Origin: Paenibacillus sp. XY044
GTDB lineage: Bacteria > Bacillota > Bacilli > Paenibacillales > Paenibacillaceae
Length of the DNA stretch: 64,000 nt
Direction: 5' to 3'
NCBI RefSeq assembly: GCF_002257645.1
Contig: NZ_NQMO01000010.1
Location: forward strand, 186,001 to 250,000
Part shown: positions 34,205 through 44,199 of the stretch, one piece after another
Layout of the letters: the number at the start of each line of letters is the position of its first letter
Position numbering within the stretch: position 1 is the stretch's first letter
Translations under genes and position numbers: made by a program
Notes under the pieces: model-generated
Seen by the model: only the letters and a program-made list of their open reading frames with translations
Told to the model about the DNA's origin: nothing
Databases searched by the model: none

Positions 34205-35506
34205 ATGAGCAGTATGTCTGGAAAGCGCAAGGAGGAGGCTTCCCGGTCGGCCTTTGAAGAAGCCAAACAATATATTCCCGGCGGTGTGAACAGCCCGGTA
34301 CGCGCCTTTAAATCGGTTGGCCTTACGCCGATTTATGTGGACCACGCCCAAGGATCGCGCGTGTACGATATTGACGGCAACAGCTTTATCGACTACGTCG
34401 GATCCTGGGGGCCCTTGATTATGGGACATGCCCATCCGGAAGTGATTGCTGCGGTTCAGGAAACGGCGGCCAAAGGGACGAGCTTCGGCGCGCCTACGCT
34501 GATTGAGACGGAAATGGCCAAGCTCGTGTGCGAACGGGTCCCTTCGATCGACATTGTCCGGATGGTCAATTCGGGAACGGAAGCGACGATGAGCGCGATT
34601 CGCCTGGCCCGCGGTTATACGGGACGCAGCAAAATTTTAAAATTTGAAGGCTCCTATCATGGACACGCGGACAGCCTGCTCATCAAAGCCGGCTCCGGTG
34701 TAGCGACGCTTGGCCTGCCTGACAGCCCGGGCGTGCCGGAAAGCGTAGCGAGCAATACGATCACGGTTCCATACAACGACTTTGAGTCGGTAACGGTTGC
34801 CTTTGAACGTTTTGGCGAGGAGATCGCCTGCGTCATCGTGGAGCCGGTGGCTGGGAACATGGGCGTCGTGCCTCCGCTTCCGGGCTTTCTGGAGGGACTG
34901 CGCGAAATTACGACGAAATATGGCAGCCTGCTCATTTTTGACGAGGTCATGACCGGTTTCCGGGTTCATCTGAACTGCGCCCAAGGCCGGTTCGGCATTA
35001 CGCCTGACCTGACCTGTCTTGGCAAGGTCATCGGCGGCGGACTGCCTGTCGGCGCATATGGCGGCAAGCGCGAAATCATGGAGAAGGTGGCGCCGTCCGG
35101 TCCGATTTATCAAGCGGGTACGCTGAGCGGAAATCCGCTGGCCATGGCGGCCGGATTTACGACGCTGAAGCTCCTGACACCTGCGGTATATGACCAGCTG
35201 GAAGAACGCGCTGCCCGTCTGGAAGCCGGTTTTGTGAAAAATGCCAAGGAGCTTGGTATCCCGGTAACGATCAACCGCGTCGGCTCCATGGTATGTCCTT
35301 TCTTCACGGAAGGGCCTGTCGTGAATTACGATACGGCGAAGTCGAGCGACATTCCGCGTTTCACCAAATATTTCGGCAATTTGATTGAGGAAGGCGTGAG
35401 CGTGGCTCCTTCCCAGTTTGAGGGGATGTTTGTATCGGCTGCCCATAGCATCGAAGACATCGATGCCACGATCGAAGCCAATTACAACGCCCTCAAGCGG
35501 CTGTGA
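34205..35506 (+). CDS. hemL: Glutamate-1-semialdehyde 2,1-aminomutase
   Basis: 433 residues, class III aminotransferase fold. Makes 5-aminolevulinate. PGGVNSPVRAF start, EGSYHGHADSLL, and DEVMTGFR before the PLP-binding Lys in CLGKVIGGGLPVGAYGG. ATG 34205 follows GGAGTG; ATG 34214 is a possible alternative. Last biosynthetic gene of the hem operon; overlaps the next gene by GTGA. Confidence 0.97.
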   Translation: MSSMSGKRKEEASRSAFEEAKQYIPGGVNSPVRAFKSVGLTPIYVDHAQGSRVYDIDGNSFIDYVGSWGPLIMGHAHPEVIAAVQETAAKGTSFGAPTLIETEMAKLVCERVPSIDIVRMVNSGTEATMSAIRLARGYTGRSKILKFEGSYHGHADSLLIKAGSGVATLGLPDSPGVPESVASNTITVPYNDFESVTVAFERFGEEIACVIVEPVAGNMGVVPPLPGFLEGLREITTKYGSLLIFDEVMTGFRVHLNCAQGRFGITPDLTCLGKVIGGGLPVGAYGGKREIMEKVAPSGPIYQAGTLSGNPLAMAAGFTTLKLLTPAVYDQLEERAARLEAGFVKNAKELGIPVTINRVGSMVCPFFTEGPVVNYDTAKSSDIPRFTKYFGNLIEEGVSVAPSQFEGMFVSAAHSIEDIDATIEANYNALKRL

Positions 35507-36399
35507 GCCTGAACCACTGGCTCCGGCGCGGGGAATGGCTGGAGCTGGCTCCCGGCAAAAGAATCGCATCCGCCGAAGACCGCGAAGCGGCGGCCATAGC
35601 TTGGCTGCTGAACGAGGCGGGCATGCCCGAGAAGCTGCTTGGGCAGCTTAAGGCATCGAACGGCATCGAATGGAAAGGGGACCGGCTTCGGCTGGCCCTT
35701 TTTGCTGCCCGCGAGGCAGGGATCGAACCGGTGTGGACGGACCTGACCGTGCTGTACGAGGACGACTTCTGCCTGGTCGTTCACAAGCCTGCCGGGATGA
35801 AGGTTCATCCGGACGGGCACTCCGAAGAAACGACATTGGATCATGCCGTGGCCGCCCATTATCAGGTGCAAGGCGAAGAGATCGCGGTCAGGCACATCCA
35901 CAGGCTGGACCAGCATACCTCCGGGCCCGTGCTGTATGCCAAAAATGACTGGGCGCAGCTTGTGCTGGACAAGGAAATGAGCGGCAAGCGGATATCGCGG
36001 ATTTACGCGGCCTTCGTCGAAGGGAGAATTCCCGCGGATTTGAAGGTCATCGACCTGCCCATAGGAAAGGACCGCCATCACAAGCAGCGCAGACGGGTGT
36101 CCCCGGGAGGACAGCCTGCCGTGACCCGGGTTCTCCGTGCAGAGTCCGGGAATAAAGCCAGCCTCGTCTATTTGGAGCTGGAAACCGGACGGACGCATCA
36201 AATACGCGTCCATCTCAGTCATGTCGGCCATCCGCTGCTGGGCGATGCCTTGTACGGCGGAAACACATCCGTCATTGGCAGGCAAGCGCTCCACGGGGAG
36301 CGTCTCTCTTTCGCCCATCCGTTGACACGCGAGCAGATTGAGGTGAGCGATCCGTGGCCCGAGGACATGGAGCGGCTCAAAGCACTTGTGAGATCGTAG
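35503..36399 (+). CDS. RluD/RluA-family pseudouridine synthase
   Basis: 298 residues. Catalytic Asp136 is in HRLDQHTSG, followed by GRTHQIRVHLSHVGHPLLGDALYGG, the family's RNA-binding and active-site signature. It lacks an obvious S4 domain motif, although the first 70 residues are in the right place for one. GTG 35503 overlaps the hemL stop (GTGA) with no clear ribosome binding site, so it is probably translated by coupling. Target uridine (23S rRNA or tRNA) unknown. Confidence 0.88.
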   Translation: MSLNHWLRRGEWLELAPGKRIASAEDREAAAIAWLLNEAGMPEKLLGQLKASNGIEWKGDRLRLALFAAREAGIEPVWTDLTVLYEDDFCLVVHKPAGMKVHPDGHSEETTLDHAVAAHYQVQGEEIAVRHIHRLDQHTSGPVLYAKNDWAQLVLDKEMSGKRISRIYAAFVEGRIPADLKVIDLPIGKDRHHKQRRRVSPGGQPAVTRVLRAESGNKASLVYLELETGRTHQIRVHLSHVGHPLLGDALYGGNTSVIGRQALHGERLSFAHPLTREQIEVSDPWPEDMERLKALVRS

Positions 36400-36528
36400 A
36401 CCTAAGTATCATATGAAAACTGGCATGCTCCTCTTTTTAAAGCATATAAATAGAACGAGTAATGATTTTGGCTCGTGCTGTGGGAATGGCCCACGGTTAG
36501 AAATATGCCGAAAAGGAGGACGTTATTT

Positions 36529-37965
36529 GTGTTTGACCAGTCCTACGGTTTACGCTTTGACATTTACGAACGCATTCATTTAAACGAAGACGTGGCGGGG
36601 ATCGAAGAACTCGAGGAAATCGAGCTGCTTCCGCATATTCAGGTGATCAGCCAGGACGAACAAGCCAATCTGCGCGGCCATCTGCTGCTGACGGGTCTGT
36701 ACAGAGGCGAAGGTGAGGAAGAAGGAGCGCAGCGGCTGGAGCATTTCATTCCGGTGGAGATTACGGTTCCTTTGAACCGGGTGACCTCGCTGGACGACAT
36801 CGCGGTAGAAATTGAAAACTTCGACGTCGACTTGCTGTCCAAGCGGAGCCTGAACATCACGGGCGTGCTCTCCCTGCGCGGCATCGAAACCCAGTCGGAA
36901 TCATCCGCCTGGAAAGCAGATGAATTCACGGTGGTCCATGCACCGGACGAGGACATTCAGGAGGATGCCTCCATCTTCGCTCAAGAGCGGGAAGAGGAGC
37001 TGGCTTCCGCACCCGTTCAGCGTGATTTCACGCCGCAGGATGAACCTGCGCCTGCACAGTCCTTTACGCAGCCCCCACCCCAAATCCAGGAGGAACAGCC
37101 GGAACCTGCGCAGGTTCTGAGCGAAGCCGCCGAAGAAAGGGACACTGAGGAAGCTCAGGAAGCGGCAGCATGGGAAGCCGTATGGCAAGCGTCCGCTCTG
37201 CGTCCATCCGCGCCGGACGAAGAGGCAGAGCCTGTAGCTTCCGAACCGCTCGAAACCGCATCGCCGTCTACCGCCTGGGAATTTACCCGCGAACCTGAGC
37301 AGGAAGCGTCGGCGCCTCCGCCGCAGGTGGCTGGAGTATCCGCTTTACATACGGACAAGGAACCATCGGACCGGACAGCGGAGCCCCAGTACCCGAACAA
37401 GTGGCATTTTGAGCATGAAGAGGAATCGGAGCTGCTGAATCCGGAAACGACGGCTGTTCAGGCGGATGAGGAAACGGAAGAAGACATCTATTTGAACGCT
37501 GCAGGCAAAGATCCGTTCAGCGAGCCTGCTTTCCCGTTTGGGGCTTTCCAGGATAAAGCTCAGCAGGAAGAACCGCCCGAAGACAGGGAAATGCGGATCG
37601 CGCTCGGAAGCAAAAAGGAACCTGACACCGGAGAGAAGGAAGCGATCGGCTTTTCCTCGATCTTGTCCTCGAGCCGTTCCATCAAGGAACTCGAGTACCA
37701 GCAGGCGCAGGAGGAACAGCAGGCTGCCGAAGCCAGCGCCGGTGCGAATGCTTCCGAGGCCGAGGATGTCAAGTGGAAGAACCTGTTCCTCGGCAGCATC
37801 TCAGAGCAGACGCCGTTCCGTAAAGTTCGGCTGTGCATCGTTCAGCGGGAGGAGACGCTTGAGACGATTGCAGACCGCTACCAGCTGACGCCGCGGGAGC
37901 TCGTTCTGTACAACCGGCTGGCGGATCAGACCGTGCAGGAAGGACAGATCCTGTATATCCCATAA
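36529..37965 (+). CDS. spoVID: Spore coat morphogenetic protein SpoVID
   Basis: 478 residues. N-terminal conserved domain (about 1-130, FDQSYGLRFDIYERIHLNEDV), a long acidic low-complexity middle rich in Glu, Ala and Pro (about 150-400) and a C-terminal LysM domain (about 430-478, VQREETLETIADRYQLTPRE). This is the SpoVID layout, and the gene follows hemL as in B. subtilis. Start GTG 36529, 8 nt after AAAAGGAGGA; ATG 36505 would precede that site. In B. subtilis it encases the forespore with coat layers under σE; a weak CATATAAA box at 36443 is the only σE-like element I see. Confidence 0.9.
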   Translation: MFDQSYGLRFDIYERIHLNEDVAGIEELEEIELLPHIQVISQDEQANLRGHLLLTGLYRGEGEEEGAQRLEHFIPVEITVPLNRVTSLDDIAVEIENFDVDLLSKRSLNITGVLSLRGIETQSESSAWKADEFTVVHAPDEDIQEDASIFAQEREEELASAPVQRDFTPQDEPAPAQSFTQPPPQIQEEQPEPAQVLSEAAEERDTEEAQEAAAWEAVWQASALRPSAPDEEAEPVASEPLETASPSTAWEFTREPEQEASAPPPQVAGVSALHTDKEPSDRTAEPQYPNKWHFEHEEESELLNPETTAVQADEETEEDIYLNAAGKDPFSEPAFPFGAFQDKAQQEEPPEDREMRIALGSKKEPDTGEKEAIGFSSILSSSRSIKELEYQQAQEEQQAAEASAGANASEAEDVKWKNLFLGSISEQTPFRKVRLCIVQREETLETIADRYQLTPRELVLYNRLADQTVQEGQILYIP

Positions 37966-37982
37966 AGTTTTCGATGCATTCA

Positions 37983-38021
37983 GAAGAGTCTGGCGCTTTG
38001 CGGCGCCGGGCTCTTTTTTTT
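37983..38021 (+). terminator. Terminator of spoVID
   Basis: AGAGTCTGGCGC and GCGCCGGGCTCT arms, then eight T. Confidence 0.85.
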
Positions 38022-38082
38022 GTGCCGGCATGCGGTCTGTCTACACACGGGAAAATGGTCCTGCACTTTGGGCCAAGGGAAG

Positions 38083-38111
38083 TTGACTATCGACATGAAG
38101 CGCGTTATTAT
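38083..38111 (+). promoter_or_regulatory. σA promoter of valS
   Basis: TTGACT (38083-38088), 17-bp spacer, TATTAT (38106-38111). Confidence 0.8.
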
Positions 38112-38117
38112 GGAGTA

Positions 38118-38515
38118 TATGTTTTGCAGAAAAACATGAATCGACGTCAATTACAGAAGACACACCGTTTTTGGCGGAAGTTTTTCTTGCGATCGTAATC
38201 GCTTCAGCTTCGCTGAAAAGTGATCCATTCAACCATCTTCAAAAAACGATGAACGGGAAGAGTAGGCGGTATTGCCCTTCAGAGAGCGGAATTGCAGCGC
38301 TGGAAGATTCCGCAGGATGCAGCTGTCCGAAGTCGCCCGGAAGTTGTCGGTTTGAGCACCTGCGTGCGAAAGCGCGGGAGGTAGAGCCGGCCGGTTGCAG
38401 CCGTTATCTGTATGGAGTGTTGCGGAGGGCATGCATTTTTGTGCTGCTTGTCGCAAAACAAAGGTGGTACCGCGAAAGAACAACCTTTCGTCCTTTGAGG
38501 ACGAAAGGTTTTTTT
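38118..38515 (+). promoter_or_regulatory. T-box leader of valS
   Basis: Stem I carries the AGAGAGCGGAA element at 38281. The T-box sequence GGTGGTACCGCG (38463-38474) precedes a strong terminator AACCTTTCGTCCT/AGGACGAAAGGTT (38482-38510) with seven T. The candidate specifier is GTC at 38332-38334, a valine codon in the stretch GAAGTCGCC. Uncharged tRNA-Val would favour the antiterminator and read-through. Confidence 0.92.
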
Positions 38516-38557
38516 GTATTTTGGGCAAAGCTGATCTTGTGATGGAGGATGAACAAT

Positions 38558-41224
38558 ATGACAGACCAGGAAAACCAAGCAACAACCGGGATGCCGACGA
38601 CGTATGACCCGAAATCGGCCGAGAAGAAATGGTACAAATACTGGATCGACGGACAGTATTTCAAAGCCGGGCAGAAGCCCGGGGCGGAGCCGTACACAAT
38701 CGTTATTCCGCCACCTAACGTAACGGGGATGCTCCATATCGGGCACGCCCTCGACTTTACCCTGCAGGATATTCTGATCCGCACGAAGCGCATGCAGGGA
38801 TACGACGCCTTATGGCTTCCGGGCTCGGACCATGCGGGCATCGCGACGCAGACCAAGGTGGAGCAGAAGCTGCGCGAGCAGAACATTTCCCGCCACGACT
38901 TGGGGCGCGAGAAGTTTCTGGAGAAAGTATGGGAATGGAAGGACCAATATGCGGAAACGATTCATGAACAATGGGCTAAAATGGGCTTTTCGCTGGATTA
39001 CTCCAGAGAGCGGTTTACGCTCGATGAAGGGCTGTCGAAGGCGGTTCGCGAAGTTTTCGTGAAACTCTATGAAAAAGGGCTGATCTACCGCGGCAAAAAG
39101 ATCATCAACTGGGATCCGGCCGCCAGAACCGCCTTGTCTGATATTGAGGTCGAATATAAAGAAGTTAACGGCCATTTGTATCATTTGCAGTATCCGCTGA
39201 AGGACGGAAGCGGCCATATCACGGTAGCGACCACGCGCCCCGAAACGATGCTCGGCGATACGGCGGTAGCCGTTCATCCGGAAGATGAGCGCTACAAGGA
39301 CATGATCGGCAAGATGCTCGTGCTTCCGATTGTCGGACGCGAGATTCCAATCATCGCCGACGAGTACGTAGAACGCGAATTCGGCAGCGGCGCCGTGAAG
39401 ATTACCCCGGCACACGATCCGAACGACTTCGAAGTGGGTCTGCGCCACGATCTGCCGCAAATTACCGTGATGGATGAGACCGGAACGATGAATGACCAGG
39501 CCGCGAAGTACGAAGGAATGGATCGGACCGATTGCCGTAAGCAGATCGTTCAGGATTTGAAGGATCTCGGCGTGCTGATTAAAATCGAAGACCACGTGCA
39601 CCAGGTGGGACACAGCGAGCGCACAGGCGCGGTGGTAGAGCCTTATTTGTCGACGCAGTGGTTCGTTAAAATGCAGCCGCTCGCGGAAAGAGCCATCAAG
39701 GCTCAAAAAGAGGGTAAAGGCGTACGGTTCGTTCCGGATCGTTTTGAGAAAACGTATCTGAACTGGATCGAAAACGTCCGCGATTGGTGTATTTCCCGCC
39801 AGCTGTGGTGGGGACATCGGATTCCGGCTTGGTACTGCGAAGCCTGCGGCGAAATTCACGTCGCACATGATGATGTAACCCAATGCTCCAAATGCGGAAG
39901 CACGGAGCTTACGCAGGATAACGACGTACTGGACACCTGGTTCAGTTCGGCGCTGTGGCCGTTCTCCACGCTCGGCTGGCCGGAGCAGACGGCGGATCTG
40001 GAGCGTTATTACCCGACGAATGTGCTCGTTACGGGTTATGACATCATCTATTTCTGGGTAGCCCGGATGATCTTTACCGCGCTGGAATTTACGGACGAAA
40101 TTCCGTTCAAGGACGTGCTGATGCACGGTCTGGTCCGGGATTCGGAAGGACGGAAAATGTCCAAGTCGCTCGGCAACGGCGTCGATCCGCTCGAGGTAAT
40201 CGAACGTTACGGTGCGGATGCGATGCGCTATATGATCTCCACGAGCAGTACGCCGGGGCAGGATCTGCGCTTCCGTTGGGAACGCGTGGAGCAGGCGCGC
40301 AACTTTGCCAACAAAATTTGGAACGCTTCCCGGTTCGCCCTGATGAACTTGGAAGGATTCACATATGACGACATTGACATAAGCGGAGAACTCAGCACGG
40401 CGGACCGCTGGATTCTCCACCGTCTGAACGAAACTTCCCGTGACATTACGCGTCTAATAGATGCCTACGAATTTGGTGAAACGGGCCGGCTCCTGTACAA
40501 CTTCATTTGGGATGACCTCTGCGACTGGTACATTGAGTTTGCCAAACTCTCATTGTACGGAGACAATGCCGCCGCCAAGAAAACGACGCAGTCGGTACTT
40601 AGCTATGTGCTGGACCGCACGCTGCGGATGATTCATCCGTTTATGCCGTTCATCTCCGAGGAAATCTGGCAGCATCTGCCGCACGAAGGGGAAACGATCA
40701 CGCTTGCCGAATGGCCGCAGTATGATCCAACCTTCGAGAATGCCGAAGCTGCGGACGAGATGTCGCTGCTGATGGATGCCATCCGTGCCGTGCGCAACAT
40801 CCGCGCGGAAGTAAACGTTCCGATGAGCAAGAAGATCGAGCTGATGCTGAAGGCGGGCGACGAACAAGTGCTGCAGATCGTGAACCGGAACGAAATCTAC
40901 GTTCAGCGCTTCTGCAACACTTCGAGCTTTGTGGCCGGTCTTGATCTGGCGACGCCGGACAAGGCGATGACCGCCGTAATCACCGGAGCCGAGCTGTACC
41001 TGCCGCTTGCCGGCCTGATCGATATCGACCAGGAAATCGCACGGCTGGAGAAAGAGCTGCAGCATCTGAACAGCGAAGTGCAGCGGGTGGAGAAAAAGCT
41101 GGCCAACGAAGGCTTCGTGGCCAAAGCGCCGGCGAAAGTTATTGAAGAGGAGAAGGCCAAGATGGCCGACTACTCCGATAAACGCGGCAAAGTCATCGCA
41201 CGGATCGAAGAGCTGAAAGGCTGA
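38558..41224 (+). CDS. valS: Valyl-tRNA synthetase
   Basis: 888 residues, class I synthetase. The HIGH motif is in NVTGMLHIGHAL, KMSKS in GRKMSKSLGNG. A zinc knuckle CEACG...CSKCG sits in the catalytic core, the editing domain contains TTRPETMLGDTAV, and a C-terminal coiled coil (IARLEKELQHLNSEVQRVEKK) is typical. ATG 38558 has proper spacing from GGAGG; ATG 38549 is too close. Controlled by the T-box upstream. folC follows after 46 bp. Confidence 0.98.
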   Translation: MTDQENQATTGMPTTYDPKSAEKKWYKYWIDGQYFKAGQKPGAEPYTIVIPPPNVTGMLHIGHALDFTLQDILIRTKRMQGYDALWLPGSDHAGIATQTKVEQKLREQNISRHDLGREKFLEKVWEWKDQYAETIHEQWAKMGFSLDYSRERFTLDEGLSKAVREVFVKLYEKGLIYRGKKIINWDPAARTALSDIEVEYKEVNGHLYHLQYPLKDGSGHITVATTRPETMLGDTAVAVHPEDERYKDMIGKMLVLPIVGREIPIIADEYVEREFGSGAVKITPAHDPNDFEVGLRHDLPQITVMDETGTMNDQAAKYEGMDRTDCRKQIVQDLKDLGVLIKIEDHVHQVGHSERTGAVVEPYLSTQWFVKMQPLAERAIKAQKEGKGVRFVPDRFEKTYLNWIENVRDWCISRQLWWGHRIPAWYCEACGEIHVAHDDVTQCSKCGSTELTQDNDVLDTWFSSALWPFSTLGWPEQTADLERYYPTNVLVTGYDIIYFWVARMIFTALEFTDEIPFKDVLMHGLVRDSEGRKMSKSLGNGVDPLEVIERYGADAMRYMISTSSTPGQDLRFRWERVEQARNFANKIWNASRFALMNLEGFTYDDIDISGELSTADRWILHRLNETSRDITRLIDAYEFGETGRLLYNFIWDDLCDWYIEFAKLSLYGDNAAAKKTTQSVLSYVLDRTLRMIHPFMPFISEEIWQHLPHEGETITLAEWPQYDPTFENAEAADEMSLLMDAIRAVRNIRAEVNVPMSKKIELMLKAGDEQVLQIVNRNEIYVQRFCNTSSFVAGLDLATPDKAMTAVITGAELYLPLAGLIDIDQEIARLEKELQHLNSEVQRVEKKLANEGFVAKAPAKVIEEEKAKMADYSDKRGKVIARIEELKG

Positions 41225-41270
41225 TAACGACGCAGCAGAAAATTTACTAATAATTCAGAAGGTGAATGGT

Positions 41271-42647
41271 ATGGGGGATCAAATCGAAGCCGGACGGGAG
41301 GCTTCTCTGCGCACATATAAAGAGGCGGCGGATTGGATTAACGGTCTGATTCCGTTTGGAATCCGGCCTGGCATGCAGCGGATCGAGACGTTGATGGAGA
41401 AGTTCGGAAATCCGCACCGGAGGCTGAAATTCATTCATGTCGCCGGCACGAACGGAAAAGGGTCGACATGCGCCTATTTGACCCGTGTGCTTCTGCAAAG
41501 CGGTTATTCGGTAGGCACGTTTACTTCGCCGTATATCACCAAATTCACGAACCGCTTCCAGTACAACGGGGAAGACATTCCGGAGGAGGTGCTGCTCTCC
41601 CTGGCGAACCGCCTGTATCCTGTGGTTCAGGAGATCGCGGCCACGGATCTCGGATCGCCGACAATGTTCGAAGTGTCCACGGCACTGGCGATATTGTATT
41701 ATGCCGAGGAATGCTACCCTGACGTGGTTGTATGGGAGACCGGGCTCGGGGGAAGGCTGGATGTAACGAACATCGTTCACCCCATCGTCTCGGTCATCAC
41801 CAATGTGGGGATGGATCACACCGATATTCTTGGCGATACGCTTGCGGAAATTGCCACAGAGAAAGCCGGCATCATCAAACCGGGCGTTCCGGTGGTCAGC
41901 TGCGTGGATCAGCCGGAAGTCATTGAGGTGCTGAAGAAAAAAGCCGAAGAGTGCCGATCGACGCTGTATTTGGCGGGAGAGCAGTTCTCCTACCAATATA
42001 CCGGTCTGGACGATTCCTTGCAGACATTCCATTTCAAAGGGCCTTTCCGCGAACTGGATCTGAAGATCGGGATGAAGGGCGAGCACCAGATTGCCAATGC
42101 CGCCGGCGCATTGATGGCGCTGGAGGTGCTGCGGCAGTACATGGCTTTTGTCATGGACGATGAGGATCTGCTGAAGGGATTCCGGGATACAAAATGGGCC
42201 GGCCGGCTCGAAGAAGTGGGCGATTCTCCGCGTATCGTCCTGGACGGAGCGCATAATCCCGAGGGGCTGGAAAGCCTCAGCAAGAGCCTGCAAAGGCATT
42301 ATCACTTTAAACAGTTAAATTTGATGATGGGAATGCTGTCAAATAAGCATCATGAGTCCTCTTTGAAGCATATACTTCCAATAGTGGATACGCTTATCCT
42401 GACCGAGCCGGATTTCCGGAAAAAAATGGACGCTGATGCCTTGCTGGACATTGTGGAGCGGCTGAAGCATTCTCACGGCAAACCAGGTTTGCAGATCATC
42501 GTAGAACCGGATTGGAAACACGCGCTAGACATACTTAAGTCACGGACAGAACCGGGGGATTTGGCAGTGGTGTCCGGCACGCTATATTTGATTTCCGATG
42601 TGCGGGCAGCCCTGCTGGGTCAGACCGATTCTGAAAAAGGTTGGTGA
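41271..42647 (+). CDS. folC: Folylpolyglutamate synthase/dihydrofolate synthase
   Basis: 458 residues, Mur-ligase fold. The P-loop is HVAGTNGKGSTCAYL, and ETGLGGRLDVTN and DGAHNPEGL are conserved ligase motifs. Adds glutamate to folates. ATG 41271, 8 nt after AGAAGG. It follows valS as in B. subtilis; murC, another Mur-type ligase, comes 7 bp later. Confidence 0.97.
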   Translation: MGDQIEAGREASLRTYKEAADWINGLIPFGIRPGMQRIETLMEKFGNPHRRLKFIHVAGTNGKGSTCAYLTRVLLQSGYSVGTFTSPYITKFTNRFQYNGEDIPEEVLLSLANRLYPVVQEIAATDLGSPTMFEVSTALAILYYAEECYPDVVVWETGLGGRLDVTNIVHPIVSVITNVGMDHTDILGDTLAEIATEKAGIIKPGVPVVSCVDQPEVIEVLKKKAEECRSTLYLAGEQFSYQYTGLDDSLQTFHFKGPFRELDLKIGMKGEHQIANAAGALMALEVLRQYMAFVMDDEDLLKGFRDTKWAGRLEEVGDSPRIVLDGAHNPEGLESLSKSLQRHYHFKQLNLMMGMLSNKHHESSLKHILPIVDTLILTEPDFRKKMDADALLDIVERLKHSHGKPGLQIIVEPDWKHALDILKSRTEPGDLAVVSGTLYLISDVRAALLGQTDSEKGW

Positions 42648-42654
42648 AAATCTG

Positions 42655-44016
42655 TTGAATTCTGAACATGTTCATTTTATCGGTATTGGTGGCTACGGGA
42701 TGAGCGCCATCGCACGGGTTATGCTGGAAATGGGATATACGGTCACGGGTTCGGATGTGGCCGCCCAGGAATTAACGGAAAAGCTGGCTGCCAAGGGAGC
42801 CAAAATTTATATAGGCCATACGGCGGAGCAGGTTCACGGAGCGGACTTGGTCGTCTATTCGACGGCGCTTCCCAGGGACAACGTAGAACGCGCAGAGGCG
42901 GAGCACCTGAACATTCCGATCCTTCACCGCTCGCAAATGCTGGCCAGATTGCTGAATGAACGCAAAGGAATCGCTGTCGCGGGAGCACACGGCAAGACGA
43001 CCACGTCCTCCATGATTGCACTCGCCATGGAGGAATGCGGCGCGGATCCGACGTTTATTATCGGCGGAGAAATTATGAACGTCGGCACGAACGCCAAAGC
43101 CGGCAAAGGGGACTACGTGGTGGCTGAGGCGGATGAGAGCGACGGCTCCTTTTTGCAGTACCATCCGTGGCTCGGCATCGTGACGAACATTGAAGCGGAT
43201 CATCTTGAAAACTATGACGGCGATTTCGAGAAACTGAAGAGCGCTTATGTACAGTTTTTGAGCCAGATCAGGGAAGACGGTACGGCTGTCGTCTGCGCAG
43301 ACGACGCGAATATCCGCGCGATCCTACCGTCGATCCGCTGCAATGTGGCCACATACGGGATCGACTCCGAAGCGGAATATACCGCCGAGGATCTGGTCCT
43401 GGGCGACCGTCACGTATCCTTCACGATGAAGCATAACGGACAGACGTTGGGGACCGTGGAGCTCTCCGTTCCGGGCCGCCACAACGTCTACAACGCGATG
43501 GCTACAGTGATCGCCTGCCTGAAAGCCGGGATTCCGTTCGAATCCATCGCTGCTGGCGTCTCGAAGTTCCACGGCGCCAAACGCCGGTTCCAGGTGCTCG
43601 GTGAGAAGAACGACATTTTGATCATCGACGATTACGCGCATCATCCGACGGAAATTGAAGCCACGATCAGCGCCGCCAAGGCTACAGGCAAAAAGATCAT
43701 CGCCGTATTCCAGCCGCAGCGCTATACGCGGACCTTCTTCCTGCTCGATGCGTTCAGCCGGGCGTTCGGCGAAGCCGATGAAGTGATCATTACCGACATT
43801 TATTCGCCGGCCGGAGAGAAGCAAATCGAGGGCGTGAGCTCTTCGAAGCTGGTTGATTTGATCGTCAAGAACAGCAATGCGGGTGCCCGCTATCTACCGA
43901 CGAAAGAGGACGTCCTGAACGATCTGAAGCCGCGGCTCCAGCCAGGGGTGCTTGTCCTGACCATGGGAGCGGGCGATATTTGGAAAGTCGGGGCGGAAAT
44001 CGCCAAGACGATGTAA
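42655..44016 (+). CDS. murC: UDP-N-acetylmuramate-L-alanine ligase
   Basis: 453 residues. First amino-acid ligase of peptidoglycan precursor synthesis. N-terminal UDP-binding FIGIGGYGMSAIA, P-loop VAGAHGKTTTSSM, and central AEADESDGSFL and DDYAHHPTEI motifs. Start is TTG 42655 behind an AAGG/GGTG site; no ATG is available before the conserved start. Co-transcribed with folC. In B. subtilis murC is not at this position. Confidence 0.97.
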   Translation: MNSEHVHFIGIGGYGMSAIARVMLEMGYTVTGSDVAAQELTEKLAAKGAKIYIGHTAEQVHGADLVVYSTALPRDNVERAEAEHLNIPILHRSQMLARLLNERKGIAVAGAHGKTTTSSMIALAMEECGADPTFIIGGEIMNVGTNAKAGKGDYVVAEADESDGSFLQYHPWLGIVTNIEADHLENYDGDFEKLKSAYVQFLSQIREDGTAVVCADDANIRAILPSIRCNVATYGIDSEAEYTAEDLVLGDRHVSFTMKHNGQTLGTVELSVPGRHNVYNAMATVIACLKAGIPFESIAAGVSKFHGAKRRFQVLGEKNDILIIDDYAHHPTEIEATISAAKATGKKIIAVFQPQRYTRTFFLLDAFSRAFGEADEVIITDIYSPAGEKQIEGVSSSKLVDLIVKNSNAGARYLPTKEDVLNDLKPRLQPGVLVLTMGAGDIWKVGAEIAKTM

Positions 44017-44067
44017 TGGATGCCTATGCCGGACTGGGGCAGGCTGCGTAACAGAATGACCATGAGA

Positions 44068-44108
44068 AACCGTAATTCCCTGAATCCGAAAGGGAGTTAC
44101 GGTTTTTT
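44068..44108 (+). terminator. Terminator of valS-folC-murC
   Basis: AACCGTAATTCCCT and AGGGAGTTACGGTT arms followed by T6. Confidence 0.85.
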
Positions 44109-44199
44109 GCTCTTGTCATTTTCGTGGGACAATCAAACATAACTCCTGGAAATCTATCATATATACATAGTAGATAAGACAAGGGTGAGGTGTTTGGGT

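Noticed and set aside
38810..40420. 536-codon open frame antisense to valS
   Set aside because: Mirror of valS codon use; the product is His/Arg-rich with no recognisable fold and no start signal.
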